Positions 1-7,372 of a stretch of 11,948 nt of DNA are shown here, piece by piece. The DNA is taken from contig JAZRFF010000031.1 of the NCBI GenBank assembly GCA_045661225.1, positions 1 to 11,948 of the forward strand, written 5' to 3'. Numbering within the stretch: position 1 is the stretch's first letter; every line of letters begins with the position of its first letter. Below the pieces are notes generated by a model. The model ran no database searches and had not been told where the DNA came from. It was given only the letters and a program-made list of their open reading frames with translations. The DNA comes from HGM04593 sp045661225 (GTDB taxonomy: Bacteria; Bacteroidota; Bacteroidia; Bacteroidales; Bacteroidaceae). The position numbers and the translations under genes are program-made.

Positions 1-1406
1 TCTTTGTCGAAGCCCATCTCTTTCGTAAGCATATATTGGTGCTGACGATAGACAAACAGCGAGCAGATAATCAGCACAATAGAGATTGTGTACTGCACGC
101 CCACAAGCGTATAGCGTAGGATACGACCAGACTTTGATGCCGAGAAATCACCCTTGATAACAAATGCGGGTGAGAACTTTGTGATATACCACGCAGGATA
201 GAGTGAAACAAGGACTCCCAAAAGCAGTGTGCCAACAACCATTGCACCTGCAATCATCCAATTTTCATCAATAGCCACCGAGGTTGAGATATACTCTTTA
301 AGTGGTGTATTGGCAAAGAGCACCACAATAACGGCCGCACCAAACAACGATATGAGAATCAAACCTACCGTTTCAAAGAGGAAATTTAGTCGCAACTTTG
401 CAGTAGGCGCACCAAAGATTTTGTAGTTGTTCACCGCGCGGATTCGGCTCGGTATCAACGCGAAGAAGAAGTTTACAAAGTTGATAAACGAGATTATGAG
501 AATCAACACAGCAATAGCGATGAGCGTGTAGGTCGTTGTACGGCTGCCGTGCATCCACTCCGGCGAGGTATCATCGGCAAAGTAAAGGACGGCAATCGGG
601 GTTAAACGAGGAGTAATACGTTCCAGTTGTCGCTTGTACTCCTCTTCTGAAAATCCTCGTTTCTCGCAGTCGTTTTTCACATAGTCGAGCATCCGCTGCT
701 CCGCCTCCTCGCGAGAAGCACCCTCACGAAGTAATACATAGTAGGAGTTTCCCCAATTATTCTCTTCAGAAGGCGTAGCCTCGGGCATAATCACATAAGC
801 CTCGCTATATGCCATTGTTGAAGGTTGTGGGAAATCCTTGTAAATACCCGAAATGATGCATTGTGCCTGATTTACAGCACCACGACCATAGTTAATTCTG
901 TCGCCAACTTTCAGGTTACAACGCTTGGCTACACTCTCCGAGATAATCATACCATAGTTAGCCTTGAACTCCTCGTCGATACCTCCTGCTATAAACTCGA
1001 AGGGGAATACTGCCAAACCATTAAGTTCTGTGCCACAGACGCTGATGTTGAAATTCTCAATCGTTGAGTTGCGCTTGATAGAGTATTCATTTTGGTATTG
1101 CGAATTACCATAACTGCCTATAATATCAATAGCACCAGAAGCCTCCACCTCGGGACATACGGCGCACATCTCCATAGGGATGCGTCGATTCCAATACCAT
1201 TCCCAGCGACCCTCTTCTGACCACGATGGGTGTTCCAAGCGATAGATGCGCTCCGAATTCTTAATAACACGATTATAAGATAGGTCCAAAGTTACCTGCA
1301 CGGCGATAAGATATACCGCTGCAAAGGCTACTGCCATACCCACAATATTTAGCACCGAAGATGTGGTGTAACGGCGTAGTAGGGTTAGAAAATTTCTGAT
1401 ATACAT
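1..1406 (-). CDS. MacB/FtsX-type ABC transporter permease, 3' end cut by window edge
   Basis: The frame starts at ATG 1406 (MYIRNFLTLLRR) and stays open to the left edge, giving about 468 residues. This is the membrane permease of an ABC exporter. In order: a short cytoplasmic helix, a first membrane segment (SSVLNIVGMAVAFAAVYLIA), a long periplasmic MacB_PCD-like domain, then three hydrophobic segments typical of FtsX (around TLIAIAVLILIISFVNF, VGLILISLFGAAVIVVLF and MIAGAMVVGTLLLGVLV). Just before the edge a further segment starts (YTLVGVQYTISIVLIICSLF), as in the roughly 800-residue duplicated permeases common in Bacteroidota, so about 40% is missing. It starts 13 bp after the adaptor stop and is the third gene of the tolC-adaptor-permease operon. 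The ATPase is not in the window. The substrate cannot be predicted; known relatives export peptides, lipoproteins, antibiotics or siderophores. Confidence 0.9.
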   Translation of the reverse strand, partial: MYIRNFLTLLRRYTTSSVLNIVGMAVAFAAVYLIAVQVTLDLSYNRVIKNSERIYRLEHPSWSEEGRWEWYWNRRIPMEMCAVCPEVEASGAIDIIGSYGNSQYQNEYSIKRNSTIENFNISVCGTELNGLAVFPFEFIAGGIDEEFKANYGMIISESVAKRCNLKVGDRINYGRGAVNQAQCIISGIYKDFPQPSTMAYSEAYVIMPEATPSEENNWGNSYYVLLREGASREEAEQRMLDYVKNDCEKRGFSEEEYKRQLERITPRLTPIAVLYFADDTSPEWMHGSRTTTYTLIAIAVLILIISFINFVNFFFALIPSRIRAVNNYKIFGAPTAKLRLNFLFETVGLILISLFGAAVIVVLFANTPLKEYISTSVAIDENWMIAGAMVVGTLLLGVLVSLYPAWYITKFSPAFVIKGDFSASKSGRILRYTLVGVQYTISIVLIICSLFVYRQHQYMLTKEMGFDK

Positions 1407-1419
1407 AGTTCCTTAAATT

Positions 1420-2682
1420 TTATCTATTCAAAATTAGCACTTCATTCTCGCCAAAGTTATCATACGACGAAGTTATAACTTTTTCGCCAACTTGAAGGCC
1501 CTCGAACACCTCATAATACTGCGGATTCTGTCTGCCGATGCGAATCTCTCGGCGGTAGGCTTTCTCGCCCGAAGCATCGACAACATAGATCCAACGACCG
1601 CCCGTCGCCTGATAGAACGAGCCACGAGGTATCAGAATTGCCTCGGCAGCCTCGCCCAACTGCAAGTTGAGGTAGTAGGTCTGACCGCTACGGATATTCT
1701 CGGGCGCAGCGCCGCTGAAACGGAAGTCTGCCTTAAACTGACCATTTCTTACTTCGGGATACACTTTTCGCAAGGCCATCTCAAATTGGGTGTCCTGACG
1801 CTCGAAGGTCGCTACAAGCCCCGTCGTGATGCGGTCTATATAGTGCTCGTCAATCTGCGCCTGCACCTTGTAGGTGGTAAGGTCGTTCACCTGACCGATA
1901 TTTGCACCCTGCTGCAACGACTGGCCGAGCACGGCATCTAACATACCCACCTCGCCGTCGATAGGGGCTTTCACTTTTAGGTTATCCACTCGCTGGCGGA
2001 TAAGTTGCATATTGAGTTGCATTGAGCGTAGGCTCTCCTCCATCTGTGCCACCTGCGAGGTACGGTATAGCGAATCCTGCTTCTGCCGCTCCAAGACCAG
2101 GTCGCGCTTGCGCACAGCCAACTCATAATCCTCCTTCGAGCGCAAGTACTCCTCACGCGCCAAGAGATTGTCGTTGTAGAGGCTTTCGTTCTGCTGATAG
2201 GTGCGGTGTAGGCGGCTAACTTCGAGGTCGAGTTGCAACTTCTCCTGACGGAGTGCCAAACGCTCCTGCTCCATCGAAATCATTGTGTTACGCAAGATGT
2301 TCTGCTTTTCGGCAAGGTCGGCCTCCGATTGTAAAATCTGCATCGATAGCGAGTTGTTCGATAGTTCCAAAATAACATCGCCACGCTTCACTGATGTACC
2401 CTCCTCGGCTACGATGCGCTCTACAACACCCGATTCAAGCGGGGATAGCTGAACGGTGGTCATAGGCTGAACGTTGCCGGTAAGGCGTACATAGTCGTTG
2501 AACTCACCCTCATTAACCGTCGAGATGGTGAGCAGTTGGGCATCGACACGCAAGGTCGAGGAGTTGTCACGCAACGCAAGCCAGCCAATGAATCCTACGA
2601 GAGCAGTTGCGCCCACCCACACAAGGTTTTTGCGTTGAAAGATGGCTCGCCATCCTTTCTTCTTTTCTAATTTGATATCCAT
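1420..2682 (-). CDS. HlyD/MacA-type periplasmic adaptor (membrane fusion) protein
   Basis: This 420-residue adaptor should link the inner-membrane ABC permease to the TolC-like channel. It begins with a charged cytoplasmic stretch (MDIKLEKKKGWRAIF) and one membrane anchor at about residues 20-37. The first half of the biotinyl-lipoyl domain follows (around SPLESGVVERIVAEEGTSVK), then a long Gln/Glu/Leu-rich coiled coil (roughly 95-220), the second lipoyl half (KVKAPIDGEVGML), a beta-barrel segment, and a C-terminal membrane-proximal domain (IPRGSFYQATGGRWIYVV to the end). I chose ATG 2682 because it gives the usual short N-terminus before the anchor. An in-frame GTG at 2709 overlaps the TAG stop of the TolC gene by one base and would add nine residues, so translational coupling from that site is possible. 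Confidence 0.92.
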   Translation of the reverse strand: MDIKLEKKKGWRAIFQRKNLVWVGATALVGFIGWLALRDNSSTLRVDAQLLTISTVNEGEFNDYVRLTGNVQPMTTVQLSPLESGVVERIVAEEGTSVKRGDVILELSNNSLSMQILQSEADLAEKQNILRNTMISMEQERLALRQEKLQLDLEVSRLHRTYQQNESLYNDNLLAREEYLRSKEDYELAVRKRDLVLERQKQDSLYRTSQVAQMEESLRSMQLNMQLIRQRVDNLKVKAPIDGEVGMLDAVLGQSLQQGANIGQVNDLTTYKVQAQIDEHYIDRITTGLVATFERQDTQFEMALRKVYPEVRNGQFKADFRFSGAAPENIRSGQTYYLNLQLGEAAEAILIPRGSFYQATGGRWIYVVDASGEKAYRREIRIGRQNPQYYEVFEGLQVGEKVITSSYDNFGENEVLILNR

Positions 2683-2708
2683 ATTTTTTTGAGTATTATT
2701 TGTTATCA

Positions 2709-4043
2709 CTATTTTACAAACGGTTCTCCGTTGTAGTAATTGACCATACGGGTCTTGATGATATATTGCAGGCGCGCACGGAGCTTGTCCGATTTAGCTT
2801 GCAGTAGTGTGTTGGCGGCTGTTTGCAGGTCGAGAGCCGATATTAGTCCATTCTCGAATTTGCGCTCGGCGCCATCGTAGGCAAGTTGGGCGGCATTAAC
2901 CTTCTTCCGACCTTGGATATACTGCTTGCCGTAGCCCTGCATTTCCTGCCACGCCTGACTCACTTCACTCTCCACAGTACGCTGCACGGCCATATGTTCC
3001 AACTGTGCCGATCGGTAGGCATTCTGTGCACGACGCTTCGAAGAGTGGCGGCTAAGTCCCGAGAAGATAGGCACCGAGAGTGATAGCTGAACATATCCGC
3101 CTCGGTTGTTGCAGAACTGCGTACCGAAGGGGGCGTATGCAGCCTTATTGTCAAAATCGATAAAATAACTCGTATTGTAACCGCCATAGAGATAGAGCGA
3201 TGGTGAATAAGAGCCTTTTACCTTTGCGAGGTTTAGGCGGCTGCGCTCCGTCGCGTAGCGACTTGCCACGATACGAGGATTATTCTCCAAGGCATACTCC
3301 AAGAGAGCCGACTCGGAAGTTGCAACGGGCAACGCCTCTATGTTGATGTCGGTAACAACCTCAAACTTCTCATTTTGAGGGTAGTTCATTGCCTCGCGCA
3401 ATTTGATATAGGCAAGTGCAAGGTTGTTCTCCTCGGTGGTGAGCAGATAGTCGTAGTTTGCCTCCTGCGACTCAATCTCCGCCACATCGGCAGCACTCTT
3501 TGTTCCAAGGTCGAACTGACGGCGTACCAATTTCAATGTTTTTCGCGATGCCTCCAACAGCTCACGGGCGATACCCACAGCCTCGGTGTAATAGACAACA
3601 TCTATATAGGCGGACATTGTCTGCATAGCTGCCTCGTCACGGGCAATATCGGCTTCGGTTGCACCCATCTTGCGGGCAACCTTTGCTGCACGCAGGGTGT
3701 TGATGCTCTGCAAACCATCGAAGAGGACCATTGAACCGCTAATCCCGTAGGAGTTGCTGAAAGTTGTTACATTTGTATAAGAGTTGGTTGCGGGGTCTAT
3801 ACCACGACCAAAGTTTGTAGCACCACCCACCGAGCCGCTTATCGAGGGGAATAGCGAGCCTATAGCCTCGGCCTGGTCCGCCTTGCGGTCATCGAGGGCA
3901 AGTTGTTGTTTACCAACGGTGGTTGAGTTCTCCACGGCATATCGCATACACTCCTCAAGAGTTAGTGTCTGTGCCGAAAGGTTTGTTATACAAGCAAGTG
4001 CCAAAAAAATAGACACTAACAGGGTTGAATTTAATCGTTTCAT
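2709..4043 (-). CDS. TolC-family outer membrane efflux protein
   Basis: This 444-residue protein should form the trimeric outer-membrane and periplasmic tunnel of the exporter. ATG 4043 begins a clear signal peptide (MKRLNSTLLVSIFLALACITNLSAQ region, cleavage probably after Ala-Gln or just before), followed by the typical opening LTLEECMRYAVENS. Two repeats of the outer membrane efflux protein fold follow, with long helical coiled segments (EADIARDEAAMQTMSAYIDV; the C-terminal partner contains ENGLISALDLQTAANTLLQAK). Length is normal for the family. An in-frame ATG at 4097 would place 18 unsuitable residues ahead of the signal peptide and would overlap the candidate promoter, so it was rejected. 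It is the first gene of the operon, divergent from the sigma-54 regulator at 4232, and ends by one-base overlap with a possible GTG start of the adaptor. Confidence 0.93.
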   Translation of the reverse strand: MKRLNSTLLVSIFLALACITNLSAQTLTLEECMRYAVENSTTVGKQQLALDDRKADQAEAIGSLFPSISGSVGGATNFGRGIDPATNSYTNVTTFSNSYGISGSMVLFDGLQSINTLRAAKVARKMGATEADIARDEAAMQTMSAYIDVVYYTEAVGIARELLEASRKTLKLVRRQFDLGTKSAADVAEIESQEANYDYLLTTEENNLALAYIKLREAMNYPQNEKFEVVTDINIEALPVATSESALLEYALENNPRIVASRYATERSRLNLAKVKGSYSPSLYLYGGYNTSYFIDFDNKAAYAPFGTQFCNNRGGYVQLSLSVPIFSGLSRHSSKRRAQNAYRSAQLEHMAVQRTVESEVSQAWQEMQGYGKQYIQGRKKVNAAQLAYDGAERKFENGLISALDLQTAANTLLQAKSDKLRARLQYIIKTRMVNYYNGEPFVK

Positions 4044-4071
4044 ATTATTTTCGCTTTCTGCTTGATTTAGA

Positions 4072-4098
4072 ACCAAAAGCGTGCCAAAGTGTGCCAAA
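4072..4098 (-). promoter_or_regulatory. candidate sigma-54 (-24/-12) promoter of the efflux operon
   Basis: On the minus strand TTTGGCAC occurs twice, at 4098-4091 and 4088-4081. The second copy reads TGGCACG-CTTT-TGGT (4086-4072), close to the sigma-54 consensus TGGCACG-N4-TTGC: the -24 GG and the -12 G are kept at the correct 10-bp spacing, while the final C is T. The predicted transcript start is near 4061, about 18 nt before the tolC ATG at 4043. The divergent gene encodes a sigma-54 activator, which makes this reading attractive. The imperfect -12 box keeps confidence moderate. Confidence 0.55.
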
Positions 4099-4141
4099 TG
4101 TTGATAATCAGTGTTTTATGGCTTAAGGCAGAATTGCAGAG

Positions 4142-4158
4142 TGTCTAATAATTAGACA
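4142..4158. promoter_or_regulatory. 17-bp dyad, candidate activator binding site (UAS)
   Basis: TGTCTAAT-A-ATTAGACA is a perfect inverted repeat with 8-bp arms and one central base. It is centred at 4150, about 89 bp upstream of the predicted sigma-54 start of tolC, where NtrC-type activators normally bind. It is also about 60 bp upstream of the predicted start of the regulator gene. I infer that it is the operator of the adjacent response regulator; the regulator could instead bind elsewhere. Confidence 0.5.
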
Positions 4159-4173
4159 ATCGGCGTGTGAAAT

Positions 4174-4204
4174 TTTGACATAGTGCTATTTTGTAGTAAC
4201 TTTG
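4174..4204 (+). promoter_or_regulatory. Bacteroides-type housekeeping promoter of the regulator/kinase operon
   Basis: TTTG at 4174-4177 (-33) and TAACTTTG at 4197-4204 (-7, consensus TAnnTTTG) are separated by exactly 19 bp, the standard Bacteroidota spacing. Transcription should start near 4210, leaving an untranslated leader of about 20 nt before ATG 4232. Confidence 0.7.
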
Positions 4205-4231
4205 CACAAGGAAAATTCATAGTAATTAGGT

Positions 4232-5572
4232 ATGGCAAAGGCTGGCAAACTTTTAATTGTTGATGATAACCGTTCGATACTCTCGGCGGTGAAGTTGTTG
4301 TGTGATGGAATCTTTGAGGAGGTTATCACACTGCCGTCGCCTAACTCGCTTATTTCTACGTTTCAGAAATTTCACCCCGATGTGGTACTCCTTGATATGA
4401 ACTTCCACGCGGGTATAAATACGGGTAATGAAGGACTCTATTGGCTGCGAGGGATACTTGAGAAATATCCCGAAACCAAAGTTGTACTCTTTACTGCCTA
4501 CGCCGATATCGATTTGGCGGTGCGTGCTATGAAGGAGGGAGCTTTCGACTTTGTTGTTAAGCCTTGGGATAACGCAAAACTTATCGATACGCTCCAGAGT
4601 GCATACAAGGCAGCAAAGGGTAAAGGTAAAAAGCCTGCCTCAAAGCCGGTTGCTGAGCAGAAGGTGGAGATGTATTGGGGCGAGAGTGCCGAGATGAAGC
4701 GCATACGCAAAATGGTTGAGTATGTAGCTGCGACCGATGCTAATATCCTTATTACGGGCGAGAATGGTACAGGTAAAGAGATGCTTGCCCGCGAGATACA
4801 CCGCCTGTCGATGCGTTGCCATAGGACTATGGTGTCGCTCGATATGGGTGCAATCCCCGAAACATTGTTTGAGAGCGAACTCTTCGGACATAAGAAGGGA
4901 GCATTTACCGATGCGCACGCCGACCGCGAGGGCAAGTTTATAACAGCCAAGGGCTCGACGCTCTTTATGGACGAGATAGGCAATCTGCCACTGCATATGC
5001 AAGTGAAGATGCTCTCGGTACTGCAAAATCGTGCTGTTACGCCCCTTGGCACCAACGAGCCTCAACCTATCGACATTCGCCTGATATCTGCAACCAACCG
5101 CGACCTGCACGAGGCGGTGGCAAAGGGCGAGTTCCGCCAGGATTTGCTCTTCCGTATCAATACCATACATATACATATCCCACCTCTGCGCAATCGCCGG
5201 GAGGATATAGTGCCCCTTGCCGAACTCTTTATTGAGCACTATAGCAAGAAGTACGGCAAGGAGGGATTGTTGCTCCTGGTCGATGCGGCGGAGATACTCA
5301 AGGCGCACTCGTGGGAGGGCAATATCCGTGAGTTGCAGAACGTCATAGAAAAGGCTGTGATTATGTGTGATGGCAATATTATTCGTCCCGAGCAAATAGA
5401 ACTGCACGCAGCCACACGTCTCGTGACCGAGGCGCAGACATTGGAGGATATGGAGCGACAGCTTATAGCCAATGCCATTTCGCAGTGTGGCGGAAACCTC
5501 TCGCAGGTGGCTCAGCAACTCGGCATCACACGCCAAACACTCTACAACAAGATTAAACGCTACGGATTGTGA
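4232..5572 (+). CDS. NtrC-family sigma-54-dependent response regulator
   Basis: This 446-residue cytoplasmic activator has three domains. The receiver (1-125) shows the acidic pair D11/D12, phospho-acceptor D55 (VVLLDMNF), T88 and K110. The AAA+ domain (about 148-380) has Walker A GENGTGKE (176-183), the sigma-54 contact loop as GAFTDA (223-228) instead of the classic GAFTGA, Walker B LFMDEI (244-249), sensor I at SATNRD, arginine-finger region FRQDLLFR (301-308) and sensor II GNIREL. The C-terminal Fis-type helix-turn-helix covers roughly 405-443 (GGNLSQVAQQLGITRQTLYN). When phosphorylated it should form a ring and drive sigma-54 RNA polymerase. Its stop overlaps the kinase start by 4 bp (GTGA), and it diverges from the tolC operon, its probable target. 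Confidence 0.95.
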   Translation: MAKAGKLLIVDDNRSILSAVKLLCDGIFEEVITLPSPNSLISTFQKFHPDVVLLDMNFHAGINTGNEGLYWLRGILEKYPETKVVLFTAYADIDLAVRAMKEGAFDFVVKPWDNAKLIDTLQSAYKAAKGKGKKPASKPVAEQKVEMYWGESAEMKRIRKMVEYVAATDANILITGENGTGKEMLAREIHRLSMRCHRTMVSLDMGAIPETLFESELFGHKKGAFTDAHADREGKFITAKGSTLFMDEIGNLPLHMQVKMLSVLQNRAVTPLGTNEPQPIDIRLISATNRDLHEAVAKGEFRQDLLFRINTIHIHIPPLRNRREDIVPLAELFIEHYSKKYGKEGLLLLVDAAEILKAHSWEGNIRELQNVIEKAVIMCDGNIIRPEQIELHAATRLVTEAQTLEDMERQLIANAISQCGGNLSQVAQQLGITRQTLYNKIKRYGL

Positions 5573-6876
5573 AGTTCTCGCACAACATACCTTACGTCAA
5601 TATTATCGCCTACATTGTGGTCATCATCCTCGCTGCGGCGTGGTCGGGATATGTGTGGGCAAAGGGGGCTCACACCTATCTTATAATCACCGTGCCCGTA
5701 ATTCTCTTTTGCCTCTTCCGCCTCTTCCGGCTCTACGGCGAGATTGTGCATCGACTAATGTTTGTCTTTAATGCTGTGCAGAATAACGACTACTCGTTCC
5801 GTTTCGCCGAAGATTCTCGCTACACGAAATATGCCTTTGTAAATCAGTCGCTCAACCGCATCAAAGATGTCCTCGATAATGCCAAACTGCAAATCAAGGA
5901 GCGAGAGCAGTACTTCCAACTTATTATGGAGTGCGCCAATGTGGGTATTGTCGTGGCAATGGAGAATGGTACGGTGGCGCAGACCAACTCCAAGGTTCTC
6001 AATATCTTGGGCGTGGAACGATTCAGCCATATAGACCAACTCCGAGTCTTGAGCGAGGAACTGTGCGAGGCTATGCATCGCATAGGTGCAGACGAACAAC
6101 TTACCGCACGCCTTACTACCGAGATTGGCGACCAGAACTTGGTACTCAATTGCTCGGCTATGGAGTTTGACGGTAAGCGATTGAGGGTTATATCTGTCGG
6201 CAATATCCACGAGGAACTTGACCGCAAGGAGGTGGAGTCGTGGGAGAAACTCACTCGCATTCTTACTCACGAGATTATGAACTCGCTGGCTCCCGTAACA
6301 TCTATCAGCCATACGCTGCTTGCCCAGTCTGACGATGTTGCGACGGTACGTCAGGGCCTGGAAACGATACACTCTACCTCCGACCGCCTGATGCGCTTTG
6401 TCGATTCGTTCCGTGCTGTTACGCGTATTCCCGTACCGCAGAAAGCACCGTTCTACCTCTCCGAACTCATTGATGAGGCTCTCTCGCTTATACCGCACGA
6501 GGGCGTTGCCGTAGAAGTTGATATTGAGCCGGCGGATACGATGCTCTATGCCGACCGTGCGCTGATGTCGCAGGTGATGGTCAATCTGCTGAAAAATGCA
6601 GCCGAGGCCCTTGCCGCCTACGAGTGCGAGCGCAAAATTACAATCCGCTCGACAATCGATACGGAGGAGCGCATTCAGATTGAGATTACCAACAACGGCT
6701 CGGCTATACCGGCCGAAGTAGCCGAAAATATCTTCACACCATTCTTTACCACCAAAACCGACGGCTCAGGCATCGGCCTCGCCGTCTCTCGTCAAATCAT
6801 CTGTCTCCACGGCGGTTCACTACGCCTTAAACACAACGACGAGGGTAGAGTAACTTTCGCTGTCGTGTTGGAGTAA
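5569..6876 (+). CDS. PAS-containing membrane sensor histidine kinase
   Basis: This 435-residue kinase is the likely partner of the upstream regulator. The start is GTG 5569, overlapping the regulator stop in GTGA. Two membrane segments lie at about 8-31 and 36-54 with almost no periplasmic loop, so the signal is probably sensed in the membrane or cytoplasm. A linker and a PAS-like domain follow (about 112-212, EREQYFQLIMECANVGIVVA). The phospho-acceptor is H234 in LTHEIMNSLAPV, the HExxN form seen in NtrB-like kinases. The ATP-binding domain has the N box MVNLLKNAAEAL (337-348), FFTTKTDGSGIGLAVSRQI (392-410) and a G1 box read as ITNNGSAI rather than DxGxG. Length is normal and nothing is disrupted. 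Confidence 0.93.
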   Translation: MKFSHNIPYVNIIAYIVVIILAAAWSGYVWAKGAHTYLIITVPVILFCLFRLFRLYGEIVHRLMFVFNAVQNNDYSFRFAEDSRYTKYAFVNQSLNRIKDVLDNAKLQIKEREQYFQLIMECANVGIVVAMENGTVAQTNSKVLNILGVERFSHIDQLRVLSEELCEAMHRIGADEQLTARLTTEIGDQNLVLNCSAMEFDGKRLRVISVGNIHEELDRKEVESWEKLTRILTHEIMNSLAPVTSISHTLLAQSDDVATVRQGLETIHSTSDRLMRFVDSFRAVTRIPVPQKAPFYLSELIDEALSLIPHEGVAVEVDIEPADTMLYADRALMSQVMVNLLKNAAEALAAYECERKITIRSTIDTEERIQIEITNNGSAIPAEVAENIFTPFFTTKTDGSGIGLAVSRQIICLHGGSLRLKHNDEGRVTFAVVLE

Positions 6877-6885
6877 ACCGCATAA

Positions 6886-7194
6886 AACCATAATGACAAT
6901 CACAATTGGGGTAACTATCGGTATTCCAGTAAACTCTATGATTCAAAAGCTGTCATTACCAATATTCTAATAAACACTGATTTAACAGACAACAAAGAGT
7001 TGTCTGCTTTATTTTCTGATTTTTGGGGTATATCGGCTGCAATGTCGAGACAATATCACGCCCGGCCTTTCACTTTTCAGGGAAGTCTGTACTTTCTTTG
7101 CAGACGGGCAGGGGAAAGAGGTGAATGACGGAATAGGGGAACTCATCATATCGCATATTGATGATAGACCAAATTCAAATACAACCCTGCAATA
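6886..7194 (+). other. gene-poor stretch with protein-like open frames, possible gene remnant
   Basis: No intact gene is seen between the kinase stop and the next gene. One frame from 6886 stays open for about 80 codons without an initial ATG and reads protein-like (for example NWGNYRYSSKLYDSKAVITN, then ALFSDFWGISAAMSRQ). A second frame covers the later half and ends at TAA 7194 (FREVCTFFADGQGKEV, then DGIGELIISHIDDRPN). The two could be one gene broken by a frameshift, but I recognise no family, and chance open frames cannot be excluded. Confidence 0.25.
6986..7018 (+). terminator. candidate terminator after the kinase gene
   Basis: CAGACAAC (6986-6993) pairs perfectly with GTTGTCTG (6999-7006) around a 5-nt loop, followed by the T-rich tail CTTTATTTTCTG. 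It lies about 110 bp after the kinase stop and could end the regulator/kinase transcript. The stem is short and the tail interrupted. Confidence 0.4.
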
Positions 7195-7213
7195 ATGAAA
7201 AAATGCACCGCCC

Positions 7214-7244
7214 TTTTTTTCTGTTAATAAAAAATGTACCTTTG
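7214..7244 (+). promoter_or_regulatory. candidate promoter of the DUF2589-type gene
   Basis: TACCTTTG at 7237-7244 matches the Bacteroidota -7 box TAnnTTTG. A T-run (7214-7220) sits at the -33 distance but lacks the G of TTTG. The predicted start near 7250 leaves a leader of about 120 nt before ATG 7373. Confidence 0.45.
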
Positions 7245-7372
7245 TTCCAAGATGAGTTGTACATCAATGCAACGTTACAATACGTTTCAAAGCAAAAGAA
7301 ATTCCGGAAGGCGTCGCACGTCTGACAGACGGATATAATAAGCAAATTCAATAATTGATAAAACATAAGATT

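Noticed and set aside
1492..1941. Plus-strand open frame inside the adaptor gene
   Set aside because: Shadow frame; the minus frame has lipoyl halves, coiled coil and proper length.
4640..5536. Long minus-strand open frame (298 codons) opposite the response regulator
   Set aside because: It is the antisense shadow of a conserved coding gene; its translation matches no family and lacks domain motifs.
5755..6498. Minus-strand open frame of 247 codons opposite the kinase
   Set aside because: Antisense shadow of the kinase gene, whose motifs are intact in the plus frame.
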